The notes under the pieces are model-generated. The model was not told the DNA's origin and ran no database searches. It saw nothing but the letters and a program-made list of their open reading frames with translations. Below are positions 1 to 8,700 of a stretch of 27,657 nucleotides of DNA, piece after piece; the first letter of the stretch is position 1; every line of letters starts with the position of its first letter. This stretch comes from a virus, in IMG/VR virus record IMGVR_UViG_3300042889_001274, positions 1 through 27,657 of that record. One strand, 5' to 3'. The position numbers and the translations under genes were made by a program.

Positions 1-145
1 AGGCGGGCATCGCCACCACGGCGAACAACAATGCGGGAACCTCTGCCGCAGCTGCCCTGGTCAGTCAGAACGCAGCGGCCACCAGCGCATCCAATGCGTC
101 TGGGTCAGCCTCCACCGCGACCACTCAGGCGGGCATCGCCACCAC
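1..145 (+). repeat. Direct repeat with 126-bp period in fibre shaft
   Basis: A 19-base segment starting AGGCGGGCATCGCC at position 1 recurs at 127-145, exactly 126 bases (42 codons) later and in the same reading frame. It encodes A-G-I-A-T-T-A in the Ala-rich shaft. Further copies may lie left of the window. Confidence 0.7.
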
Positions 146-1970
146 AGCCAAGGACGCGGCAGGGGTATCCCAGACGGCAGCCGGAGTTTCTGCCAGCAAT
201 TCCGCTACTTCGGCCGTTAATGCGGCGGGTTCAGCTACCTCTGCAGCGACGGCGCTGACCAATGTACAGGCCACGGTTCGCGGCACGTCACTGGGCCTGC
301 CACTGGCGCAATGGGTGCTGGGCAGCCAAACAATCGTTACGGTGTCCGATGGCAAAGTCGGCACTTCGGCATTGCGCTTGGCCCCCGGTAGTTACCCCAA
401 TCAGGGCACCTACATCGCCATCGACCCGACCAAAAAGTACCGCGCCCGTTTTTGGGCACGCCCAGTCTCAACCACCAATGGGCTGCTGTATTTCAGCTTG
501 CAGCAATTCACGAACGACACCGGGACGACTGGACCGGTGAACGGCGGCAGGTCGCCATACAAACCCAGCGGCCAGAGCAGGGCGTCGCACAACGCCACCT
601 ACGGCACGGATGCCTGGGGCGAGTACAGCTATGTCTGGGACGCTGCTGACTGGCAAGCGGGAGTCAAGTTCTTTCGGCCTGACTTTTTGGACAATTACTC
701 CGGTAACGCTGGCTATTGGGAGGTGCAGGATTTCACCCTGAACGAGGTGACTGCGCTGGAAACCAACTACGCAGCGATCCAGACTGAGGCCACCACTCGG
801 GCAACCCAAACTGGCAACTTGTTCGCCCAGTACAGCGTCAAGCTCGATGTGAATGGCTATGTGTCGGGGTTTGGCTTGTCCTCTACCTTGAACAACGCGG
901 CGCCCTACAGCCAGTTTATTTTCAAGGCCGATCAGTTTGCTTTTGGTGCGCCTGGACAGACCAGCGTCTACCCGTTTGTGATCCAAGCTACAGCAACTAC
1001 GGTAAATGGGGTAGCCGTGCCGGCTGGTGTATATATGGATGCGGCGTACATCCAGAATGGCACTATTACCAATGCCAAGATCGGTGACGCGACGATTGAT
1101 AGTGCAAAGATCGCCAGCTTGACCGCAGCCAAGATCACCGCCGGCTCGATGCAAGTTGGCAGCTATGTGCAATCCACCAGTTATGTGGCCGGCACATCGG
1201 GCTGGAGTATCAATGCCAACGGCACGGCGGAGTTCAGCGGGGTGGTTGTGCGTGGCACGGTGTACGCCACGGCCGGGAGTATTGGCGGCAACACAATTGA
1301 CAGTACGTCCATCCGCTCCGGTCAGACCGCTTTTAACACCGGCACTGGCTTCTACCTGGGCTCGGACGGCAAGCTGTCGCTGGGTAATTCTGCCGGTAAT
1401 CGGATGACCTGGGATGGCACCAATCTGAATGTGGTTGGCGGCGGTAGTTTTAGTGGCACATTAACGGCTGCTGCAGTTGATGCAGTGAATACTATTAATA
1501 TCGTAGGGAATGCAGTTTCTACTTCAGTGTTTGCTTCTGGTACTGGCTTTTCTAGATTTTGGAATCAGCCATCTGGTTTTCTAGTGGGCCCGTATGTAGA
1601 TGAATACTCGGTTTTAACCTTTTTTGCAAATGCAGGAGAAACTATACTCTTAGAAGCAACATTCTCTTTTGCTTGGGATACTTCACCTACGTACACTTGG
1701 AATAGCGGTACACAAATGAATCTTTATATCAGAATGGGTATCAATAATAATGAGTTTTACATGGACACCGATTCAGAAACTGAAGTAACTATTGGAAAAT
1801 TAACTGCTGTTCGTGGTGCAATATCACAAAAGGTTTTGAGAAAAGTTGTTACAGCATCTGCAACAGGTACGCAAACACTAAAGCTATCAGGCATATGTAG
1901 TTATCTTTTAGGATTTGGGTCTTATGGTCTAAACAAGGTAACTTTAAGCGCTTTAATTCGGAGAAGATAA
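3..1970 (+). CDS. Tail fibre / receptor-binding protein, gpJ (DUF1983)-like C-terminal part, 5' end outside window
   Basis: The open frame runs into the window from the left edge, giving about 655 codons ending in TAA at 1968-1970. The first ~95 residues are Ala/Ser/Thr-rich with a repeating A-G-I-A-T-T-A pattern, typical of a trimeric fibre shaft. The middle contains VKLDVNGYVSGFGL followed by YPFVIQAT and NGTITNAKIGDATIDSAKI, patterns I associate with the DUF1983 region of lambda gpJ-type host specificity proteins. The last ~165 residues (from about 1465) are aromatic- and Asn-rich and encoded by much AT-richer DNA; this is probably the receptor-binding tip. The stop overlaps the next start (TAATG), so the two are translationally coupled. 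The protein would sit at the tail tip and choose the host. Family placement is from motif memory; the fibre role is well supported by composition and context. Confidence 0.8.
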   Translation, partial: AGIATTANNNAGTSAAAALVSQNAAATSASNASGSASTATTQAGIATTAKDAAGVSQTAAGVSASNSATSAVNAAGSATSAATALTNVQATVRGTSLGLPLAQWVLGSQTIVTVSDGKVGTSALRLAPGSYPNQGTYIAIDPTKKYRARFWARPVSTTNGLLYFSLQQFTNDTGTTGPVNGGRSPYKPSGQSRASHNATYGTDAWGEYSYVWDAADWQAGVKFFRPDFLDNYSGNAGYWEVQDFTLNEVTALETNYAAIQTEATTRATQTGNLFAQYSVKLDVNGYVSGFGLSSTLNNAAPYSQFIFKADQFAFGAPGQTSVYPFVIQATATTVNGVAVPAGVYMDAAYIQNGTITNAKIGDATIDSAKIASLTAAKITAGSMQVGSYVQSTSYVAGTSGWSINANGTAEFSGVVVRGTVYATAGSIGGNTIDSTSIRSGQTAFNTGTGFYLGSDGKLSLGNSAGNRMTWDGTNLNVVGGGSFSGTLTAAAVDAVNTINIVGNAVSTSVFASGTGFSRFWNQPSGFLVGPYVDEYSVLTFFANAGETILLEATFSFAWDTSPTYTWNSGTQMNLYIRMGINNNEFYMDTDSETEVTIGKLTAVRGAISQKVLRKVVTASATGTQTLKLSGICSYLLGFGSYGLNKVTLSALIRRR

Positions 1971-2190
1971 TGAATAAATGTTATGCAAGAATATCAGAAG
2001 GTGCATTGGCACAAGGATACTGTATTGACGAAGTTTCTTTTGAATCAACTGAAAACATGTACCCTCAGGATACTTTCATAGAAGTATCTCTTTTAGTATC
2101 ACCGGAAACTCACTATGTATCAGATGGTGTTGTTTTGGAAAAACCCAATAAACCAGGGGACGGGTACTACTGGTACGGTACATCCAATAC
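1465..2190. other. AT-rich cassette spanning fibre tip and chaperone N-terminus
   Basis: Base composition drops sharply near 1465 and recovers near 2190. One 60-base line inside (1621-1680) has 21 G+C, against 36 in a line upstream (1261-1320). The patch covers the C-terminal ~165 codons of the fibre and roughly the first 70 codons of the following gene. Codon use changes with it (many A/T-ending codons). I infer a horizontally exchanged host-range module whose right edge falls inside the second gene, leaving its conserved C-terminal domain in the phage's own composition. Confidence 0.7.
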
Positions 2191-2407
2191 ATGGGTCGAT
2201 CCTCGCTCGACCGTCGAACGGTTAGCGGCGCAGTGGGTTGCTGTCCGGCAGCAACGAAACCAACTCCTCGGCCAATCCGACTGGACCCAGCTGCCGGACG
2301 TGCCATTGCCTACAAAAGATACCTGGGCCGTCTACCGCCAGGCGCTGCGCGATGTGACGCTGCAGCCCGACCCGTTCAGCATCGTCTGGCCGACGGCACC
2401 TGAATAG
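1970..2407 (+). CDS. Tail assembly chaperone-like protein (Phage_tail_APC type)
   Basis: This is a 145-aa protein whose ATG overlaps the fibre stop by one base (TAATG). Its C-terminal half contains AAQWVAVRQQRNQLLGQSDW, then TQLPDVPL and a DPFSIVWPT ending. That pattern is characteristic of the phage tail assembly chaperone family (PF16778 type), usually encoded directly downstream of a tail fibre. The N-terminal ~70 residues are unrelated in composition, being AT-rich like the adjoining fibre tip, and probably match that particular tip. The likely role is folding, trimerisation or attachment of the fibre. The family call rests on the C-terminal motif; the N-terminal swap is inferred. Confidence 0.75.
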   Translation: MNKCYARISEGALAQGYCIDEVSFESTENMYPQDTFIEVSLLVSPETHYVSDGVVLEKPNKPGDGYYWYGTSNTWVDPRSTVERLAAQWVAVRQQRNQLLGQSDWTQLPDVPLPTKDTWAVYRQALRDVTLQPDPFSIVWPTAPE

Positions 2408-2418
2408 TGCTGGTAAAT

Positions 2419-2432
2419 GCTTACACGTTAGC
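2419..2432. promoter_or_regulatory. Palindromic operator-like site, 11/12 match
   Basis: GCTTAC-AC-GTTAGC matches the family consensus GCTTAC-NN-GTAAGC at 11 of 12 positions. It lies in the short gap between the chaperone stop (2407) and the next start (2463), within the late operon. A two-base centre is too tight for a good RNA hairpin loop, so a DNA site for a dimeric protein is more likely. The binder is unknown. Confidence 0.55.
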
Positions 2433-2462
2433 GCATAATTCAGACTTTGACAAGGACTTTTG

Positions 2463-2678
2463 ATGACGCCTGCAGAACGCTTTTTGGCTGAGGGGGCAGA
2501 ACCCTTTGGCAACCGGCTGCTGTACCGCCGCCAGGATGTTGGGGTGTTCAATGCCGGGCAGCTGCTGCTGACGCCGCTGGGGCTGGCTGAGCTGGCGCGG
2601 TTGGAAGCCATCACCGATGTGGAAGTGAAGCCGGTAAAACCCCGACGGGTGCGCGACGCTGACGTCGCTGCCGAGTAA
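2463..2678 (+). CDS. Small conserved-looking phage protein, unknown function
   Basis: This 71-aa protein begins MTPAERFLAEGAEPFGNRLL. I chose the ATG at 2463, which has AAGGA six bases upstream; a TTG one codon earlier is possible. It is short, without membrane segments, with a Leu-rich centre (GQLLLTPLGLAELARLEA) and a basic end (KPVKPRRVRDADV). It lies between the fibre genes and the internal virion protein genes in the same direction, so it is probably a minor virion or assembly protein. I do not recognise a family. Confidence 0.7.
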   Translation: MTPAERFLAEGAEPFGNRLLYRRQDVGVFNAGQLLLTPLGLAELARLEAITDVEVKPVKPRRVRDADVAAE

Positions 2679-2718
2679 TTTGAAACTGCAAGCCCAGCGC
2701 TGGGCATAGGAGCACCCC

Positions 2719-3972
2719 ATGGATTTGTTGTACGCAAAACGCTCACTACGGGGGCAGGTGTTCCGAATGGAAGGCGATGGCGACGGATTTGGCTACGGTG
2801 AAGGTGCCGGCGCAGCACAAGGTTCTGGATTGGGGGGCACTGGAAGTTTTGGTGATGGGGGTGGGACTGGATTTGGCGGCGTTGGGACAGACCCTGGCGT
2901 CCTGGGCACCAACCCATCTGTCACAGGTAACTACGGCGCCATCGGCGGCACCATTGGTGGTATGTTTGCCGGTCCGTTCGGTTCCGCCCTTGGGCGGGCT
3001 TTCGGCGGTGCGTTCAACACCACCACTTCGGACATCAGCGGCAATCAGACGCAGTTCAATGGCGGCAGTAACAGCAGCGGGTTTGACGGCGGGGACGGCT
3101 CGGGCTCGGGCTCGGGTGGGGCCAGCGGCGGAGGTTCCTTTGCCGATTTCATTGCCGACGCCATGAGCCATGACCCAAGCAGCCAGGCATTCAACACCAC
3201 CAAGAGCGCTTGGGACGAGTGGATCAAACAACGGCCCGGCATGCAGACCCAGGTGAACACGCTGAGCACTCGCGGGGATGCAGCTTACAACACCAGCCTG
3301 ACGGCTGCGACTGGCATGCAGGGCATGTCAGACAACGCGATAGCAGACTACGACACGGTGTTTCGGCCGAACTACAAGCGCCTTGATACCGAGGTGCAGC
3401 GGTACGGCTCGCAGGCCTACCAGGACCAGATGTCGAACGAGGCGATGAGCGGGGTGCAGAGCAACATCGACTCTCAGCGCCAGCAGCTGCAGCGCAACCG
3501 CAACCGCATGGGGGCCAACCCAGCCAGCGTCGGCATGGACGCGCAACTGGCCATTGGTGCAGCCACCGCCAAAGCCTCAGCAGCGCGGGACGCTGTGTTT
3601 GGGGCCAAGAAGGCCTACACCGACGGCCTGACCGGCATGTCGTCCCTGGGTCTGAAAGTGGCTGACATGGGCAACACCGCCAGCAACACGGCCAAGGCAT
3701 GGGGTGACTTTGGGCTCAAGAGTTCTACGGCCGGTTTGAGCGCTGGGCTGGAGCTGAACCGCCTGGGCGGCACGATGGCCAACAGCACGGCGGCCAGCTA
3801 CAACGGCATCACCAACGCAGGCTCTGGCCGGATTCAAGCCAACAACGGCACGATGACGGCGCAGGCGGCGCAGGATGCCAACAACCCTTGGACCACGCTG
3901 GGTGGGGCGCTGATCTCAGGTGGTATCAGTAAGTGGGCCAACAGTAAGCCGGGTGTGTCGATCTGGGACTAA
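2719..3972 (+). CDS. Putative internal virion protein (gp14-like position), glycine-rich N-terminus
   Basis: This 417-aa protein starts at an ATG preceded by AGGAG. Residues ~18-145 are extremely Gly/Ser-rich and include a glycine-zipper-like stretch (GAIGGTIGGMFAGPFGSALG) that could insert in a membrane. The remainder is Ala/Asn/Gln-rich and helical, with a likely coiled coil around SNIDSQRQQLQRNRNRMGAN. There are no catalytic motifs. It is the first of three consecutive large genes of increasing size, a layout reminiscent of the T7 gp14-gp15-gp16 ejection proteins, which form the trans-envelope channel. I assign it to that role from gene order and composition only; a structural or scaffold protein is an alternative. 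Confidence 0.6.
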   Translation: MDLLYAKRSLRGQVFRMEGDGDGFGYGEGAGAAQGSGLGGTGSFGDGGGTGFGGVGTDPGVLGTNPSVTGNYGAIGGTIGGMFAGPFGSALGRAFGGAFNTTTSDISGNQTQFNGGSNSSGFDGGDGSGSGSGGASGGGSFADFIADAMSHDPSSQAFNTTKSAWDEWIKQRPGMQTQVNTLSTRGDAAYNTSLTAATGMQGMSDNAIADYDTVFRPNYKRLDTEVQRYGSQAYQDQMSNEAMSGVQSNIDSQRQQLQRNRNRMGANPASVGMDAQLAIGAATAKASAARDAVFGAKKAYTDGLTGMSSLGLKVADMGNTASNTAKAWGDFGLKSSTAGLSAGLELNRLGGTMANSTAASYNGITNAGSGRIQANNGTMTAQAAQDANNPWTTLGGALISGGISKWANSKPGVSIWD

Positions 3973-3982
3973 GGAGCTAATC

Positions 3983-5692
3983 ATGGGATGGAATGAAGGT
4001 ATCAAGTTAGGGCTAACCGCCTACGAGAACGCCCAGACGCGCCAGCAGCGGGAGCGCGAAAACACGCGCGCCGATGAACGCTTTGCCATGGACAAGGACC
4101 GCATCACCAGGGAAACCGCCTGGCAGGATGAGGAGCGGGGGCGTCAGCGTGTAGCGTGGTCGGACCAGGACAAGCTCAATGTGGGCATCGACGCCTACCG
4201 CGAAAAGTCGCTCAAGGACTTAAACAACCCCTGGACCGAGTCGAACTGGCAGGCGCAGGCAGGCTTGCGCCCCAGCGCAGCCCAGGGTTTTGAGGGGTAC
4301 GAAGCACCGGCTTACGCCGCTACGCAAGGCTTGGAGCCGTCCTATATCAGGCGGCAGCGGGAGGCTCTGGCTGGCCGAGTAAGTGTTGCCGGTCGTGACC
4401 GGGGTGCCATTGCGGGTGCCATGGATGAGGACCGCAAGCTAGAGATGGGTAACACTGCCGCGCAGATCAACAGCTATGTATTGGGCGCTACTCCCGAACA
4501 ACTGGCCGAGCTGGGCAGCAAGGTGACGCTGGACAAGCGCAACCAATACGAGATCAAAGTCGACGAAAAAACTGGCATGTCAACCGTCGTCCACGGCGAC
4601 AAGAAGGTGGAGTTGTCACGCAACGATCTGGGTAAGTTCATGGCGGCCAGCTACCGGCTCAAGCAGGGCGACGCCTCTGCCGCAGCAGAGATTGATGGCA
4701 TCGACACCAAGCTCACAGGGATTGTGAATGCCTCACTGACTGTTGCCGCCGCAAGAGCGAAGGTTGATAACGACGTCAGGTACAAAGTCGACAACACGAA
4801 GATTGCATCTGACACACAAGCCACTACAGCTGCGCGCAACCTGGTGTTGGGTTCTGACGCGACTAGGACGGCTGAGGAAATCGCTCGTCACAACAGAGAG
4901 CTGGAACGCACTGCCAGGGCCAACGCCGCAAAAGCGCCACGTGGCGCACCCCAGCAGTTGGTCAATGAGAAGGGTGAAGCTGGGCTGTTTTATCTGGACA
5001 GGACCAACGCAAAAACAGGAATGATCGAGCTTCCTACAGGGTGGCGTTTCCCTAACCAGAAGTCTGGCACCGAGGTGATCAAGGGCGAAGACGGCACCAA
5101 TGTGGTGGTGAATTCCCGCACCAAGACGCCGCTGTTTCATATCGACGCCCAAGGCCGACAACTTCCACCGGGGGCTGATACCTGGGCTGGAAAAGGAGTT
5201 GCTGCGGGTTGGGGCGCAAAGGGTGTCGATCGCCAACCTGGCCAAGACAGTGAAACCGGCGTAGTGTCCTTCCAATATTTTGACATTCAAAACCCTGGCA
5301 GACCGGGGCTTGATAGTCCAGAAGCAGTTCTGCAAAGGCGAGCTGCGGAAGACAAGTTGCGCAAAGCGGTACCTGGTCTTAGGCCGCAGTCTGGTGACAA
5401 CGTGTCGCCAGTTATCTATTCAAATAGCAATCCCCCACAACCTACTGGTGCCGTGGAGCAGGCGCCTGTAGCCGCGTCTGGCCCTATGGGAATGACGCAT
5501 CAGGGGTCTTACAGTCAAACCGGCACTGAGATAGACGCTAGGCGTGCTCTAGTGGTAGACGCTCAGCGTGGTCTAGCTGCGGCTAAAACTGACCTACGCA
5601 TAAAGATCGCCCGGAAAACTCCACTGAGCCGCGAAGAGCAGCGACTTGCTCAGGAATTCGGCTTGATTTCCTACGGTTCGGCTTACAAATAA
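3983..5692 (+). CDS. Putative internal virion / ejection protein (gp15-like position)
   Basis: This 569-aa protein starts at the ATG at 3983, ten bases after the previous stop and with AAGGAG just upstream. The first ~75 residues are highly charged (RQQRERENTRADERFAMDKD) and predicted to form a long helix or coiled coil; another charged helical stretch lies around residues 290-320. No enzyme motif or membrane segment is apparent. The stop is nine bases before the giant gene and overlaps its AAGGA ribosome binding site. By position between a glycine-zipper protein and a giant enzymatic protein it resembles the middle member of podoviral ejection protein trios. The role is inferred from context; sequence identity to T7 gp15 is not evident. 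Confidence 0.6.
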   Translation: MGWNEGIKLGLTAYENAQTRQQRERENTRADERFAMDKDRITRETAWQDEERGRQRVAWSDQDKLNVGIDAYREKSLKDLNNPWTESNWQAQAGLRPSAAQGFEGYEAPAYAATQGLEPSYIRRQREALAGRVSVAGRDRGAIAGAMDEDRKLEMGNTAAQINSYVLGATPEQLAELGSKVTLDKRNQYEIKVDEKTGMSTVVHGDKKVELSRNDLGKFMAASYRLKQGDASAAAEIDGIDTKLTGIVNASLTVAAARAKVDNDVRYKVDNTKIASDTQATTAARNLVLGSDATRTAEEIARHNRELERTARANAAKAPRGAPQQLVNEKGEAGLFYLDRTNAKTGMIELPTGWRFPNQKSGTEVIKGEDGTNVVVNSRTKTPLFHIDAQGRQLPPGADTWAGKGVAAGWGAKGVDRQPGQDSETGVVSFQYFDIQNPGRPGLDSPEAVLQRRAAEDKLRKAVPGLRPQSGDNVSPVIYSNSNPPQPTGAVEQAPVAASGPMGMTHQGSYSQTGTEIDARRALVVDAQRGLAAAKTDLRIKIARKTPLSREEQRLAQEFGLISYGSAYK

Positions 5693-5701
5693 GGATTACT
5701 T

Positions 5702-8700
5702 ATGGTTTGGCGCCCAATTGGAAAAATGCAGTCCGCTGCCGACTACGACACGTCGGGGCAGTGGTCTAACCGCATCGGAGCCTCTGTCGACAACTACCAG
5801 GCCAATCTGTACGGCTTGGCTGAGGCCATGGGCAGCGACTGGGCGGGCGAGCAGCGCCGCAAGAACGAGCAGGAGGCTGCCTACCAGCGCGAAGTGGCGC
5901 GTCGGCAGGGTGCAATCTCCTCCTACAAAGATGTTGGCGGTGTGGGTGACGCGCTGAACTACGTCGGCGGTCTGGCGGTGGACTCTGCGCCGTATCTGGC
6001 TGAGAGTGTTCTGGGTGGCGGCCTGGGTAGTCTGGCCGCGCGGGGCCTGGGGCTGGCCGGTAAAGCGGCGATCAACACGGCACGTACTGCCGGGGGCGTG
6101 GCAGCGTCTTACCCGTCCGCCGTGGGCGACATCTTGAGCAACCAGCGCGAGCAGGCGGGCGAGACGAACCTGGGCGCAGCCGGGCTGCTGGGCGTACCTT
6201 ACGCCGCGCTGAATGCTTTTGGCATTGAGGGGGCTTTGGCGCGCCGGCAGGGTCTGCGCAGTGCCGGGCGGTATCTGGACGAGCTGGGTGGCGTGACGGG
6301 TGGGTTGGCAAGGACGGGTGTGACTGGCTTGCGTACCGGCCTAGTCGAGGGCGCAGCAGAAACCGGGCAGGAGTTTGTCAACCAGGCTGGACGCAACGCG
6401 GTGGACCCGCGCGCGGGCTACTTTGGCGACGAGGCGGTGGATCGGTACAAAGAGTCGTTCGTCGGCGGTGCCGCCCTGGGCGGAGTGTTTGGCGGGGGTG
6501 CCGGTGGCTGGCGGCGCAGTGAGAACTACAAGGCGCCGGGGCAGGAGCAGGCACCGCCTGCGGGGGAGCAGCAGCAAGACCTGTTACGTCCTGCGTTCGA
6601 CTTGGACGGCGGTACTGGCGCGCCGGTGCCGCAGGGTGCTGCAGCCGAGCGGCCCGAGGTGGTCTGGACTCAGGTAACCGGCTCTGACGGTAAGCCGGTG
6701 ATGGTGCCGTCGTACCCCGCTGGCTACCAGGCCAGTCGCAGTGAGGATGGCCAACGCAGCTTAATGTCTGATGTGTACGAAACGGTGAACGGGGTGCCGA
6801 CCCAGCTGACCAATGATGAGCTGATGGGCAACCAGCTACCGTTCAACCAGGGTTCTTTTTGGCTGGAGCCCGGTACCAGCCAGGGCCTGGCGCGACCTAA
6901 TTACGGCAATTTGCTGGAGCCTACCGGACTGGTGCCGGCCATGGATGACCAGCAGGCCTCGACCGGACGCGATCTGCCTGAGTTGAGCACCACGATGGAC
7001 CCGCTGCAGCCGCGCATTGATGCCAATCTTGGGCTTGACCGCACCCCCTACGCGGGTAAGGGCTACGCCGCGCAGTTCGAGGCAGCAGCCTCAGAGCCGA
7101 CCCAGCAGCGGGTGGCCGATGCCGCAGGCGGGCAAGTGGAAGTTGCCGATACCGCATTGGAGGAAGTGCAGCGCCAGGCCGGAATTCTGGCCCAGGAGCA
7201 GAAGCAACAAAAGGATCGGGCTGAGCTGGTGGCAAAAACCAACGCTGAGAGGGACCGCTTGAAGGCGGTCGATACCAGCATGGCGGAATTTGGATTGAAG
7301 GGCACAAAATATCGTGAGCTGTTTGACCAACTGGAGCAGTTGTTCACGAGCAAAGCAATCACCAAGGAGCAGTTCCAAGAGCAGGTCAATGCGCTGCAAT
7401 TGAGAGCGTTGGGCAAAGTCAGCAAGTGGCTGGCCACCAACGGCACCCCAGTACCAGGCACCCCAACCACAGCAACCACCACCCCAGGAGCCCCGAATGC
7501 AAAAACCCCTCAAGCCCAGCAAACAGCGACGGCGGGATCAGCGGCCACCACCGCAGCGGTAACCAATGGGACAACTGCTGCACCTGGAGCCGGACCTGCA
7601 GTACGCAGTGGAGCAGGGAGCCCTGTCGCTGGCGCAAGCGTGGTGCCTGCAGGACGAGATACTGCTGTCGGAGACGGGAGTGCTGCTGCTGCCCCAGGAG
7701 TGGGAGCCCCTGCTGCTGCGCCTGCAGCTGCTGCAAACGGAGCTGCCGCCGGGGGTACGGCGGTCGTAACCCAGAAAAGCCGCGTCGTCGCTCCTGGCTT
7801 GATGAGCCGGGTGGCGCCACAAAAGCCCGATCCTGTGGCCCCGCCTGCAACTGCACCGGCGACGCAGACAACTGCACCGGCCGTGGCCGCAAAGGTTGGC
7901 GGAATGGCAGTGCAGGTCGACCCACAAACAGGGGCCCCGAGGGTCGCCTATTCCAAAAACGGCGAAGGCACGATATTCAAGCTGACGGCGGAGATGACGG
8001 CGGGACCGCGCGCGGTGGCCCAGTTGGAAAATGGCCGCTGGATGCTCAACCCGGAGGCCTCTGAGCGATCCGACGCAGCCCCAGTGGTGCTGGGCGCCAC
8101 GGAGGAGGAAGCCCTGCAGAACCTGCCGGCCGCAGTGACCGCCGCTGATGCGCAGGTGGCAGCTGCCATGGACGCAAAGAAAACCCAGACGGCTTCTGGC
8201 AAGCGGGCGGTTAAGTTTGAGGCAGTGAACGGCAAGGCTGTTGACAATGCTGGCCGAGTCGACCCCGTAAAGCTGGATCAGGCGGCTGCACACAATTTGC
8301 CTATCCTGCGCGCAGTGCGCCTGAGCCTGGGCATTGACGATGAAGGCAACCGGATACCGCCGCTGGCCGATGGTGCTGCGGCCTCGATGGCGGGGATTGG
8401 TGAGAACTCGCAGTCAGCGGTGAGTAACGCGCGCAGTGCGCTGTTTGGGAAAAACCATTCGGCAGCGACCAAAACTTTCAGGGCAGGGGACCAGCAGGGC
8501 TCCAAGTTCCCCGGCGCAGTTCCTGGCACACCACTTGACAGCAATGAGACTGCCTTGTCTGATGAGGTGGCGCCAACTACCTTGGACGAGCAGCTGGACA
8601 CCCCGGCTGAGGACACCACTGATGCCGGGTACCAGCGAGGTTTTTCTGACGTTGGCCTGACCGACGAACAGGGCGACCGGGCTGCGGATAGTGGCACTGA

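Noticed and set aside
2440-2470. TTGACA at 2447-2452 as a promoter for the 2463 gene
   Set aside because: No acceptable -10 element lies 15-19 bases downstream.
5681-5694. GCTTAC-AA-ATAAGG, 10/12 match just before the giant gene
   Set aside because: The right half is accounted for by the stop codon TAA and the AAGGA ribosome binding site, so the resemblance is probably incidental.
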